Assembly: GCA_016801845.1 (NCBI GenBank)
Contig: CM028911.1
Span: forward strand, 8,602,885 to 8,666,884
Reading direction: 5' to 3'
DNA length: 64,000 bases
Source of the DNA: Polydactylus sextarius
Lineage: Eukaryota; Chordata; Actinopteri; Polynemidae
Shown piece after piece: positions 37,321-48,878 of the stretch; within the stretch, counting starts at the first letter, position 1, and every line of letters begins with the position of its first letter. The notes beneath the pieces are model-generated. The model saw only the letters and a list, made by a program, of their open reading frames with translations, was not told the origin of the DNA and did not search any database. The position numbers were made by a program, and so were the translations under genes.

Positions 37321-40300
37321 CAGTGTTGTAAATGAAATCTGTTGAACTGCTGAATTTAGAAAAGGTTTATGTCTGGAAAACGCAAGGTCACGCGTAGCAT
37401 CAGATGGCTTCCCCACCTGCTTTACTGCAATTCGTGTGCCTTGTGTATTTATCACATGTGCAGTCATTTCTGCGCGGAGGGCTGTGCCACACTGTGCATA
37501 CTCTCACTTTGTTACCCCCGACAGAAATGTCTCACCAGGGAGAAGCCTTTAGTAGAGCACATATAAACTCTTGTCTTTTAGTGGCATGGGAAATGCTGAA
37601 ATACATACATTTATGGGGTCTGTTTCTGGGTGCTATACTAAACTCAGAGTTTGACCTTGCCACTGCTTTAGTACAGGTTTTTCAAAAATGCTGAAGTGAC
37701 TGTTTTAAACAATGGATAATTAATGTTCTTTCTTTCGCTCCTAGGAGTGGCTTAGATATCTGGTCATGTCATGAGACCATACATTAGAGAAGTGAAAGAG
37801 TAAACTTTTACATAACAGAAAAAAGGAGTTTTTGTAGGAAGTTTAGATAGAAAATTTGCTAGAGTGGTCTCATATTTGGCCAAAAGTGGAAGGCAGCAAC
37901 TTGTTGGCCTTCAAGCTGCACTGGTCAGAGCCATCAGATAAGGAAGGCAAACAGGAGATAAGAGAGTGCTGCTAGATCTCTCAGCAGGCCTGAATTAATG
38001 GTGCTAATGGCATGGTGCACTTTAGGGTGAGTTTGATGACACAGGCAGCTGGGTGATGTTTCCATATGTTCAGCAAACATGGAAGGCCCTCTAAATCTGG
38101 GACACACACAAGCACTTTGAGAGCTATTCGCCCGAGTGCAGCAACATGATGGACAGGAGGCTATCCCTGCTCCTTCCCCCAGCCCCAATAATTCATTGCA
38201 GTCCAGCCTTTTGCACAACAGTCTCTTGTTCTTCAGAGGAGTTTGGCAATCAGAGCCACATGCTGCATGAACATTTATCTTACTTTCCCAAAAATGTGGG
38301 CTTAATGAGGTAATTTGGGGTACGATGCTAGATTGACGTGACAGAAGAGCTTCAATGTGTGGTTTCCACACAAGTAGAGTACAGGTCAGGGGTATGACAA
38401 CTTTTTAGCTGTTTGTAATAAATGGCACGGGCTGACTTTTTTTAGCTGACACATAAAAGGGTTAACAAGAGAAATTGTCATGGAGCATGAGAGGTGGATG
38501 GAAAAAACATTTGGACTATCAGGGAATGTGTTTTACCTCCAGGTTGCAGAAGGTGAGCAGAGCAATCAGCCATCAGTTTCACCCCAGCTAAGAGAAATCA
38601 TTTAGCTAAGAGCCTGGAAGCAAACAAGCAGGTCTACCTTTCTGCCAGATCCAACAGATGCCTACTACTATCACAGCGACCTTTAAAATATGGCTTACCA
38701 TCTGATTTCAGTTTTAAGCCCAAAGTGAAGTAGCCACCAACACACAGAAGTACAGAGAGGCTGATATGAAAGATGCAAGGAAAAAATAAAAAAGAAGGAA
38801 AAACACATCATAATCCATTTTATAGCTGTCACTGCTTGTCTTATCCAGATGTAATCAATTGAGATTCATGTTATCCAAAACTTTTCCTTCCAAACAATAC
38901 CACAGCAGTTTATAAAAACCTTTATTTTTACATTCGGGTACATCTGGGCAGTCAGGCTGCGTGTAACAGAGGGCTTGTAAAAGCCGAGAGGATTCTCTTT
39001 TAGTAGAGAGGCAAAAAATAAAAACAACCTCTTAAATCCACTCCAAAGCAGCAAAAAACACACAGGCACATCAGCAAGATAGCACTTCTTCAAAGCAAAC
39101 TCGCTCAGGATATGAAAAGAAAATGATGAAGAGCAGGTGAAAAACATTGCACACATCAGTGCTGCTGCTCAGACAGAGCTGAAAATAGTTCTCCACACCT
39201 GACTGGACAGACAGAGAGAATCTAAAGGCTGGACAGCAAATGTCAGCCTGCCTGTACACTTCAGGATAAATGATGGATACAGATGAGTTTTACACTCCAA
39301 AGCCCCGCAGCTGACAATTATATAACTCAGTAAGGTGAGGTAAAGATGATGCAAGTAGATATGGATACATTTATAACCTCATTAAACTCTAAGTTACTGG
39401 CAGTGTAAACTGTCTCTGGGATATCTGAAGTGTATTCCAAAGCTCAGTCTGTCAAAGCATCTGTCTACCTATGAGGAATGGTTTGGGTTTCTACACTCAG
39501 CCTAATGTTTTACTTGCTATCTTTGCTTCATCATATGTTATTGCTTGGTATGTGGAGCGCCACAAATTAGACATTCTTACTCTCATGAATGACAGTGACA
39601 AGTAGGATCCACTGAAACTAATATTAATGAGGTAGTAGAATGTATGCTTTTATTTAACAGACTTCCAAAGAGACAAAAATATACTGGTACAGAGATCCTA
39701 TACTACCTTTCACTGGAAAGCTAAAGTTTAGATAAATCTTCACCTGCACCCAGCTCAGACCTTATGTTGTAAATACAATATGAATAGATATTATATTTGA
39801 AATCAATAAATTGTTAATGAATATAAATATACAATATAGACAGACATTATTGACAGCAATCCTGTCCCAAGAAAAATGTGGTTTTATTGTGGTTTATTTC
39901 TCCATCTTTGACATGATTGTCACTGTGACATTAACTGTTGGGAGTGTTGTTTCACTGCTGCCGTGTTCACCATGTAACATTAGCACCAGAGAATTTGCGA
40001 TATGCTCCTACATCCTGTCTTGTGTTCTGTAGTGCATCATTCCTACAAGTAAGAATATGTTTGAGTCCCTGTGGTCTAACTGTGGTAGTTGGAAGTCAGT
40101 CTTCACGGCTCTCTGGCAGAAAGTTAGGTGAGGTGGGATAAGAGCGACAAAATTCGCATTTAGAGCAGGTTGTGGCAGATAAATGGGTCACAAACAAGAC
40201 TTAGACCCATGAGGATGAAGTTCAAGTCCCATTTTATAATTTGACTTAGGTAACTTATTATTTTGCCTTCACAAACTACATAGGTGATACATATGAATGC

Positions 40301-41699
40301 ACATACAATACATATTAATGTATATGTCTTGCATTTAAACCAAATACTAAAATAATGCCGTATAAAGAATGAAGATGAATCCCCAGCCTTCACCAGTTCA
40401 GTAAAGTAATTTCAGAGGCAGAAGTTATTTCCTGTATCTTTTCCAATTACATATTATAACTATCACACAGATCACACTTAATAAGACAGATATGTAAATC
40501 AAGATAAATATTACATGTCATTGTATACTTGCTAAGCATTAAACTACAGGATCTATTTTGTAATGATTACCATGTTGTCATAGAAACAGTGGCCACTGAA
40601 ACCAACATACATCTAAGAATGTGATTCATACCTCATGTGGGCTGCTGCACAATATAGCAGAATCATTAATTTAGAGCGAGAATACGATTGTACATATGTA
40701 TTCATATATATAGAACATTAATATGAATTGTGCTATATGCTCAGTAGTTGCAGGTTGAGCAGGTACAATCATAATTTCTATTATTATGCATTGTCTGACA
40801 AAGTATACAATAATAAATGAGGTATTACGGTCCTACGAGAACCTAATCTTATTGGTTGTTTACAAAGTACTGTTCCTATGAGACACTTGATCAAAGACTA
40901 CTTCCTCTGCACTGACAATGACATCATGTGTAAACAGTGAGTGCTGCAGTGGGTGTGTGTGGGTGTTTGTGTGTGTGAGTCTCTGGAAAAAGAAAAGACT
41001 GGAGGCAGGGGCCTTCTCCCATGTTGAGACTTGGACGAAAATTTTGTGCAAATACAGCAAAAAGCTTGTGACAGCGTGCTTAATTATTTTTGGCTGTAGC
41101 AGGCCCTGCCACAGCCTGGTGGTGCCCAGCGGTGCCTTCCTCTCAGGGGGCAAAGACATGCCTCCATCTGGGGGTGTGTCTACTCCAGCCTTGTTAGCAT
41201 AAACCTAACTACAGATTCATGAAATTACCTCTGAGACGTCTTCAAAATACACAGATTTGTGGCTATGGTAAATACATTGCCCTTACTGCAGTTCTCATAA
41301 ATAAACAGATAACATACCATTTTCACTTTGCAGTATCTGCAGTGGAGAAGAAAATGGAAAGGTAACCTCAGTGGACGTGAAAATGAAATATGAGAGTGTG
41401 AAATGGGGGTAAATGCACTTGCTGGTATTTTCTTTAAGCATCTGCTAAGGTGGGGTGTGACATTGCTGAGCTAGGCTACTGGAAGGGCACAATGTCTCCC
41501 AGATGACTTAAGGGGGAAGTTTCTCCCGCACATTGCTCTCCACGCAATGGGGAAAGAGCAGTGGGGAACAATATATTTCCTAGAACTTTCATAGCCTCTC
41601 AAATGTATCTCAAGACCATTTTTTTCCAAACTCTGCCCTGAAGTGGTAGTCACAGGCCTAAATGACAAAAAAGGGGGAACAAATAGTAACTGCTAAAAG

Positions 41700-41880
41700 T
41701 TTGTGCCATTCTGTAATTATAACCTCTTTTTTCTCCCTCTCGTCTGCCGCCTTCCCCATGTGTCAAGTAAGAAGCAGGTTGCCTGATGATGGCAGGCGCC
41801 CACCACTGACCTGGGAAATGAATCCTTTAACAGGTGGCCTGCATGGAGGGGAAGGGCTAAATCAGCAGCACACCTTCCTG
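41700..41880. promoter_or_regulatory. Possible conserved non-coding element
   Basis: A low-repeat block with TGTAATTATAAC, an AACAGGTGG E-box and GC-richer composition than its flanks. A plus frame is open through 41662-42009 but shows no domain. Confidence 0.2.
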
Positions 41881-42333
41881 CTGCCAGAAAGGCTGGCTGT
41901 TTTATGTACCTTAATTACACAGTCCTCCAAACCCTTCACCCTCATCCTCTTCTCCCCTGCACCCACTGCCCTTCATTCACCCTCTGACTCCAAGGAGCAA
42001 TACACATAACACAAACGCAATCAGGCACATGCTTGCTTTCCACCATGTAAACATCTCAATTCAAATGTCAGGTGTTGGGTTAATACACACTAGCACAGAG
42101 ATATGAGAGAATTGGTGGCATTTTAGCTACAGAGAATATCCAACGTGCCTGTAATAGCCAGACTGAAATTTCACAGACAGTTAGAAAATGGTGTGTTGTG
42201 ACGTCTATTTCTGAGCACTTCTATTCATTGATCCAGTTTCTGAATGATACCGCCAATTTTTGGCCCTTGACTCCGTGGGGAGATCAGCCAAGTGTAGTTT
42301 TTTCAGCCTCTGTATCTAAGCAACTGAGCATTA

Positions 42334-42558
42334 CAGTGAACGAAACCAGCGCTTGTGGCGGTTGCTAAGGAACTGCTAGAGAGTGTTACCACTTGTGAAC
42401 AGCGTTTCGATATATCAGCCTCTAATGGTTCAGGTCTGATGGAGCTTCGTCTAGAAGGAGATGAGGGATCGGCAAGCAAGCAGCACGCTCCATCTCACCA
42501 GCTATACCATATGTCACAGTCGACAAGTCTCAGGAGTCCCACGCATCAGCACACATAA
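42334..42558 (+). other. Protein-like open frame, origin unknown
   Basis: From the codon after a stop (ACG AAA CCA GCG CTT GTG) to a TAA, about 74 codons read with protein-like composition, for example AKELLESVTTCEQRFDISAS and LMELRLEGDEGSAS. It has at least seven CpG dinucleotides, more than its surroundings. It has no ATG near its start and only weak acceptor-like sites (ccag before CGCTTG). I recognise no family. It may be a decayed mobile-element or retrocopy fragment, a missed exon, or chance. Confidence 0.25.
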
Positions 42559-42814
42559 CAACCAGATGAAAATGATGGCAGGTTTTTCCTCAATAGGAAA
42601 CCATTTGCATAGAAGTGGAGACTGAATAATTGAGAGGTGTGGGAGAGAGCAGGGTGGCTGAATTGGGATGAAGGGATGTATGCCTGCCAGCCAAATCCAT
42701 TAGCCAGGACTTGCTTGGCTGAGGCAGGCAGCTGATGGGGAGGCTCTGTTATCGGACACTAAAGGACACTAGGGCTGGCCATCACCACGCCTGCCCTCTC
42801 TACTCTTTGCCGCA

Positions 42815-42903
42815 GGGGAAGAGAGAGAAAAAGACAGAGAGGAAAGGGAAAGGAGGCAAAATGACAGAGACAAAAAGAGAAACTGAGGGAGAGACCAGAG
42901 AGG
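42815..42903 (+). repeat. Purine-rich (GA/GGAAA) tract
   Basis: About 89 bases consist almost entirely of A and G with scattered CA steps (gagagagaaaaagacagaga and similar). It is a potential triplex-forming or nucleosome-excluding sequence. Confidence 0.75.
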
Positions 42904-43969
42904 TTCAATAACAGAAAGACTGAAGAGGTGTTGCCCTGTTACAGCTTTATAATTGGCCTGCAAGGGCGGTCAAATGAGAGGCTACTTATCACACAAAGCA
43001 GTTCCACAAGAATTCCTGTCCATCTCTATAGCTGGAGCCAATTTAAAAGAGCATTAGGACAAATGAAGCGTTGAAAAAGAGGACACCATCTCTCTATTTA
43101 AGCCAGGATAAAAAAGAAGTGTTAGACAATTGTATTCCATGCAAAAAAGTAGCTCTGTTGGGGGCTTAATTGCCCAGGAGAATATCTCCAGTGGACAAGC
43201 CCAGGATAGCCTTTACAGTGGACAACTCTGCAAGACAAAATCTGCTATAGTCACTATAGCACACGTAATGAAGGGTGTCATATGGTGTACAGACTCTAAA
43301 GGCCTGTATGGCAAAGTTGTAATATGAAGCTTTATGAAATAATTGAAATTAGAAATTAGATACAGTATTTTTTTTTTAATCAAAGCATCTTAATTTAATA
43401 TAACTTTTGTGGTGAAAAGAGTTCATGTTTACTTAAAACCCATGTGAAAAAATAGACTGAAATAACAAAGGGCTCAAATAATTTGCTCTCTATCAGGCAA
43501 CTTGACAGTGATAACAACTTGATGTATCCATTGTGTTGTAAAAGCTCTGTTTCCATAATGTTTTAGTGGTAAGATTTATCTCTATGCTATTAGTCTTTGT
43601 TTAAGCTTGGCACAGTGGAAGCAAAATGTACAGTTCTGACCTTTGAGGTTGACTTCCTGAGTAAATGTTGTGTTGGGTTATGTCTAACACTGTGGAAAAA
43701 AAATTAACAAAAGACTTGCTATCCAATAAATGACCACAGTGAATAGAGCAACTGTTTTCAAAGAAACCCCACTAATTCTAGCATCTATAGGGAGCCAAAG
43801 TCATTTCTGGTTGACCCACTGGGTCCTTAGATTGAAGCAAACAAAATAAAGAATTAGAGTAAATAGAGAGAAAAAAATCATTTTCCAATCCACTATGACT
43901 TCTACCTTGAATCACACATTGTTTATTTTTATGCTTCTGAGAATATGTAACTGGTTAGACTACAAACCT

Positions 43970-44195
43970 AATAGTCGTGTAGGTGACGTCATGTCAGAAT
44001 TTGTCCTCACAAACTTTTCAATGAATTTCTTCCCCCCTCCCTTCCCGGCTGAAGAGAGAATGAGGAGAAGGCGGATAAAACTTACCAGGTGAGATATTTT
44101 CCTAGGTTGCGTAGCTAACTGTTAAGCTAACGTTAGCTGTCAGAGTTTGATGGTGACGTACATTTAGCGAGACAAGCGTTGTAGTCCGCTACGTG
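43970..44195. promoter_or_regulatory. CpG-rich promoter-like block with perfect CRE
   Basis: About 11 CpG fall within roughly 220 bases, far denser than the surrounding intron. A perfect palindromic CRE, TGACGTCA, lies at 43984-43991. The word gctaacgttagct, which I associate with fish gene 5' regions, lies near 44125-44140. Strong splice donors leave the block in both directions: plus ACCAG|GTGAGA after 44088, and minus CACCTG|GTAAGT after 44086. This suggests a first exon on one or both strands. A minus-strand start could yield a shortened macrod2 transcript and a plus-strand start a nested gene. Confidence 0.45.
44060..44088 (+). other. Possible coding start of a nested plus-strand transcript
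   Basis: An ATG at 44060-44062 with A at -3 is followed by nine more residues (MRRRRIKLT plus a split codon) before the GTGAGA donor at 44089. It lies about 70 bases downstream of the CRE. The exon would leave in phase 2. The frame is also open upstream to 43895, so the true start and coding status are uncertain. Confidence 0.25.
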
Positions 44196-46269
44196 GTCTC
44201 ACACAAAACCTAAAATAATGTTTGCTTCCTGTCACAAAACAGTGCTTTCTCGATGCCAAAAATTATCTTTAAAATTCGCAAACATCATATGCGAAAACCA
44301 TGGCACATTTCAAACGGGACCTGAAGATAAGTTATATCTCTTCATAGACTCTTGCTCATCATTTTTACGAACAGTATTAATACATTATTAGTATATTAGT
44401 ACAGTAGTAATACTTAGTTTTGCTGCATAAAAGAAAAGAGCACTACTGCAGTGATGCATTGCCAATCGGATTTATACTGCACACCCTGATGATCCTAGAG
44501 AGGGCTAACATCCAAACAAAGAATCACATGAACGCTACCCTCAGACTGAAGTTCCTTGTACAGATTCCAGCACGGCATGACAAAGTCCTGGCTTTGTATA
44601 AACATAGAGACAAAACTTGACTTAATGAGCATCAAACAATAGCCACTGACAAGGAGTTTCAATATAAGACATTGATTTGTGGTTTTGGGTCTAGTCTTTG
44701 CTCTCGTAGCACAATTTATTTAAGGAGAAACAAAATATACTTAAGGAAAACAGCAACCAAAACAGAAACTAATCGTATTCAGCCTCGACCACAGTGATGG
44801 TGTATAAAAGATGTTTTTCCCTCAACCAGAGAAACAGAAAGAGATGGTAAGACAGAGAGGAAACTGTGGAAGATAACTAGTAATTGCCCTGAGTTTCTTT
44901 GCCCCTTATCATGACAGAAAAAACATGATAGCTTACACACTGAGATGAGGGGACAGCCACAGGGCCTGCTTTAAGAGGATACAGCTGTGTGTGTGTTTAC
45001 AAAGTATGCATCTCCTAAAGCTCTCTCTCCCACTCCTCGTCTCTTTCTCTCAAATACACACTGAAAATCAAGCATGAACAGATATGCACATTCAAATTAG
45101 CTCCAAGCTCTGTTTAACCACATATGCTGAATAAAATACATTAAAAAACACAACCTGTACATTTTACAGCCCCTGTCCCCATAAGATCACTAAACAGAAA
45201 ATTAGGTTCAAGAACATGTTGTTCTGAGCAATATTAAGTCATATCAAGGTATACATCTGTTGGAAATCGTACGTTGTGAATACTCTAATTATCTTAAACA
45301 CAGTACAGTTTGTTGGTTATCCTCGTTTAATGTGCTTTTACAGTATTAAAGAATCTATGCTCAACATGCAGATCAAGGAAGAATCAATCTGCTAACTCAG
45401 TGTTAATATTATACAGTTTGTTTACAGTTTACATCAAGCACATGCTGCCACATGCTGCCCTGTTTTTCTGAACTCGAACAAATCTCTTAACATATTAAAT
45501 AATTATTGCAGTTTAAAGCTTTTTGTATTTACCCCATTTATTGCCTCAGAATGAGCAGGTCTAGAAAGAATAAATAGCAGCTATCACTTGCTAGTGGAAC
45601 TGCATCACAATGAGCTTATTATTGCAGTGGTACAGGAAGTGCATCCCTGCAAAATGTTGAAGCCTCATTTGCATGTTTTCATATTTAATTCTGGACAGCG
45701 GAGACAGGTCTTGATGTGGCCTAATGTGAAGCCTGACATTGCCTAAGCCCTGTAATTATTTCCCTGACCTGCCCAACAATCATCTTTCCTCCAGTTAATT
45801 GCCAACATAAACAAATCCTCAGGTGTCTAAGTTCATAGGGAATGTTTTGTATGCACAATGGAAGTCTCGAAGCAAAGACTAAACGGCCGTCAAATTCTCC
45901 CTAGACTCATCACAGTCATTCCATCGCTGCTTCATGAAGTGCCCCATTATAGTTTCTCTGTAACAGCATGACTAAATGACTGATTAATATTGATAATTGT
46001 TAGAAATATGATGGCAAATGTATGATCCTTCTCAAGCAGAAAGTTAGAAAGTATTCTAAAAGAAAAAAATCAATAACTTCAGAATCAAAAATTAATACAA
46101 TTCTGACTTGTATTATCAAGCTTACTGAGCTATGGAAGCTACTGATACTGACTGTTCAATATTTCAAAAGGCATGGGAATAAGGTAAATGCCTTGGATAT
46201 GGCTCTATGTTCTTTTCAGATATCTGCACAGTGGCACTTTTATTGTGGGTCTTTTGTGTCTTGTCTGTG
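44196..46269. other. Intronic, no gene seen
   Basis: AT-rich sequence with short TAT/AGTA runs near 44370-44410. Around 45690-45830 there is a low-repeat stretch with GTAATTATTTCC and CAGTTAATTGCC words that could be regulatory. Nothing coding is recognised. Confidence 0.5.
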
Positions 46270-46530
46270 TGTGCTTAATGTTTGGTGTGTTGTCGCTGTG
46301 AGTGAATATTTAATGAAGCCATGGCAAGCTCTCCACTGCTGTTCATCTGGGCATCGAGTCAGCGGAAAAACTCTCTCTCTGGTTCTGCCATCTGTTGGAA
46401 TCAATAAGGGGGGCTTGAAACCCCCAGCCACCATTCAGGGCTCCAGCATGTTGACGATTAAAGCTAACCCCTCTCTCTGTTCCTGCAAGTCCTGTTCACC
46501 ACCAGCAAGGTTAAATGGCAGGTGCTGAAA
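46270..46530. promoter_or_regulatory. Possible conserved non-coding element
   Basis: A low-repeat block containing AATATTTAATGAAG, a GGGGGCTTGAAACCCCC hairpin (about 46409-46425) and TTGACGATTAAAGC. It lies within a 168-codon plus-strand frame (46022-46528) whose first half is AT-driven and which matches no domain, so I treat the frame as chance. Confidence 0.25.
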
Positions 46531-46899
46531 GAAGTATATTATACCCTGCACAGTAATGCTAATCCCTCAATTAAATTATAGCTCCTAAGCAGACAGGCCT
46601 TTTCTGGCGCTGCAGTTCTGAAAGCAAAGCCTTGCGACATGTTTGCACACTACAGTCTGCACTTCATGCTGGGGCTTTGGATGGATTTATGGGGGGAATG
46701 ATACTCTGCAGAAAGACAACAGTACACAATGTGTTTGTGCAGCGTAACTAGACATTAAAAGCTTTGGAATGTGTTTGTTTAGCGTGGCAGAAGCATTATG
46801 AAGTCTTCAAACAACAGGAACACTCAAAAATCCTTGTCCTGTTTGCCTTCGTCTGATGTTTACAGTATGTGGCTGTCATGAGTGCACAGCAATAATGTC

Positions 46900-47190
46900 T
46901 GTCTGCAGCAGATGGGAAAAGACTGGAGCTATGTCCTTCTTCTTCAGCCCAGAGGGGTGCTCCTCCTCCTCTAATGGGGAAAAATAAGGTTGTTTAATTG
47001 TAGTTTATTTCAGAGCCTGATTGCTTTTATTGAGCTCCATTATTCTTGTTAATGAGCCTGTAATGTGAATGCTGATAATGTGAGAGCAAGTCTTTTCCTC
47101 ACAATGTGAGATCCTAGTGTTTTCTGGCCACTAAATCCTCGGCTACTTTTCTTAGTCAAGCATCTGTTTGCTGCTCCCTGCAACGCTGTC
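46900..47190. promoter_or_regulatory. Possible conserved non-coding element
   Basis: Balanced, low-repeat sequence with GTTTAATTG, GCTTTTATTGAGC, GTTAATGAGCC and a CAGATGG E-box, typical of homeobox-rich enhancers. The frames are short. The call rests on motif content alone. Confidence 0.22.
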
Positions 47191-48850
47191 ATTGACCTGG
47201 CGATCAGTCAAGAGTGAAACTATGTCCCATGGTTTTTATTGGGAAAAACAGATAAGACGTAATAAAGCTGGAACTTCAACACACACCAGGGAGTACGTGA
47301 AGGTAAATTACACTTGACGCTTACAGAACATGTCAGAGAAACTCACATGAAGGTAGTGGATAGTCAAGGATATTTTCTTCTCCAGGGGATGTGATTGAGG
47401 AATGTTTACTCAAAAGTTAGGAGCACTCTTTTCAGAGATTTACAAAAAAAGACACTCGGTACACACACACACACAAACACAGTAAACAAAAATCTCTTTT
47501 GCAAGAGTAGAACAACATTTTAACTGTCATTCAGTATTTAACAAGTTGACTGGCATTAAATTGTGTTATACAGTGACAAGTGCGCTGAAATGTCGATGGC
47601 ATTTGGAACAGAGAGAAGGCATTAGCATTACACAAAGAGTGCATTATGAGTGAATAATGCACAGTGCTACCAGTTTGGACATGCAGCAAAGTGAATGTCA
47701 AAACTCATTCAAACACACATTCTTCAGCCAATGCAGCCACATATCATGCTTAAACAAGGATACAAGGAATCCCATCATCACCTCATTCCTTCATTATGAT
47801 AACCACAGCAACAGCACCACAGGAGGGAGATGCTGACGCCAGAAATCCAGATACAGATGACAACAGTCAGTCAGTATGTCAGCAGCTCACTCATCATGGG
47901 TCAAGGGAGGACTGGAGCCTTACTCAACATGGCAAAATCCTTGAAAACACCCTGCGCATCACATAGTCAACACCGGCTATGAAAAATACAGCACAGAACC
48001 AACTCTTGATACTCTGGAGTCTTCAATTCCCTTCACCCAGATGTCTCTGTGAACTATATGAGAAAAATATAGAAATCAGAAGGACCATGAGCAGAATCTT
48101 AAAAAAAAATTAAAGGACAGTAATCCAGGCTGCAATTTCCAGAATATACACAGAACAACTTTTTATTATTATTTTGTTTGGTGCTACTCCATCTAATTTG
48201 CAAAAGCATTCACTGATCTAGTTACTGCAAAAGTGCTTTGAGGATAACTAATGACATCAGACCCTTGTAGCATTAACAACTGCTGACAACATTTGATCCT
48301 TGTTATATTAAATCAGACAAGAATAACATTTACCTATGCAATTCAGTGATGTAATGTTTGCCACACTGTATCTCACTCACTATAAAACTGCTTAACAGAA
48401 GACAGGGCAACACAGTGGATCATATCATTAGACAGTTGCTTGGTTAGGAAACCTGCCAACTGATAATGGCTCCATAATGTAATTACAGTCCTATCAGGGC
48501 CATTATTTTTCAGACTTATGAGAACACATTTTGCTTCAAAAAGATCCTGTTCCATTCTCTGAATAAGCCATTAAATGGGCTTCACACTGTCAGACCCATC
48601 AAGCCTAAATCCTCAAAATTATAATGATTAACTTGTCCTTGCAAACTATCACAGAATACATAACACTAATAATACACTGATAAATTTAGAGTGAAGGAGA
48701 ATAAATGAAGGACATGGAAAATGACAGTTAACAAAGTGAAAGAATTACTGGGCTACTTTAAAATCCCCAAACTTCCACATAAACTGGATCTTTTTATGTA
48801 GCTTTCTCATCAGCTGTTACTATTGCCTAGAGAGTAAGACTGCACAATAA
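47191..48850. other. Intronic, no gene seen
   Basis: Contains a short (AC)n at 47461-47475 and otherwise unremarkable AT-rich DNA. Confidence 0.6.
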
Positions 48851-48878
48851 CGCCCTCGCGCACGCGCTCACAACTCGC
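48851..48878. promoter_or_regulatory. Isolated CpG cluster with NRF1-type site
   Basis: Six CpG occur in 28 bases in an otherwise CpG-poor intron. CGCGCACGCGCT at 48857-48868 matches the NRF1 core GCGCA-N-GCGC. NRF1 sites are normally found in unmethylated promoters. No exon is visible beside it. Confidence 0.4.

Larger units (their letters stand above)
36673..43969. other. Intronic, with tracts and one protein-like frame
   Basis: Contains the pyrimidine tract 37207-37320, GT repeats (40949-40978), the purine tract 42815-42903 and the unexplained frame at 42334-42558. The 145-codon minus-strand frame at 37934-38371 has no recognisable domain. Confidence 0.5.

Noticed and set aside
39628..39710. 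let-7-like 5' word tgaggtagtag with a partly complementary tactacctt 70 bases on
   Set aside because: Only about ten base pairs form, with a bulge and a loop of some 60 bases. The rest of the let-7 arm is absent, so no proper pre-miRNA hairpin is supported.
46022..46528. Longest open frame in the window (168 codons, plus)
   Set aside because: No domain, signal or splice context. The first half is Lys/Ile-rich low-complexity sequence from AT-rich DNA.
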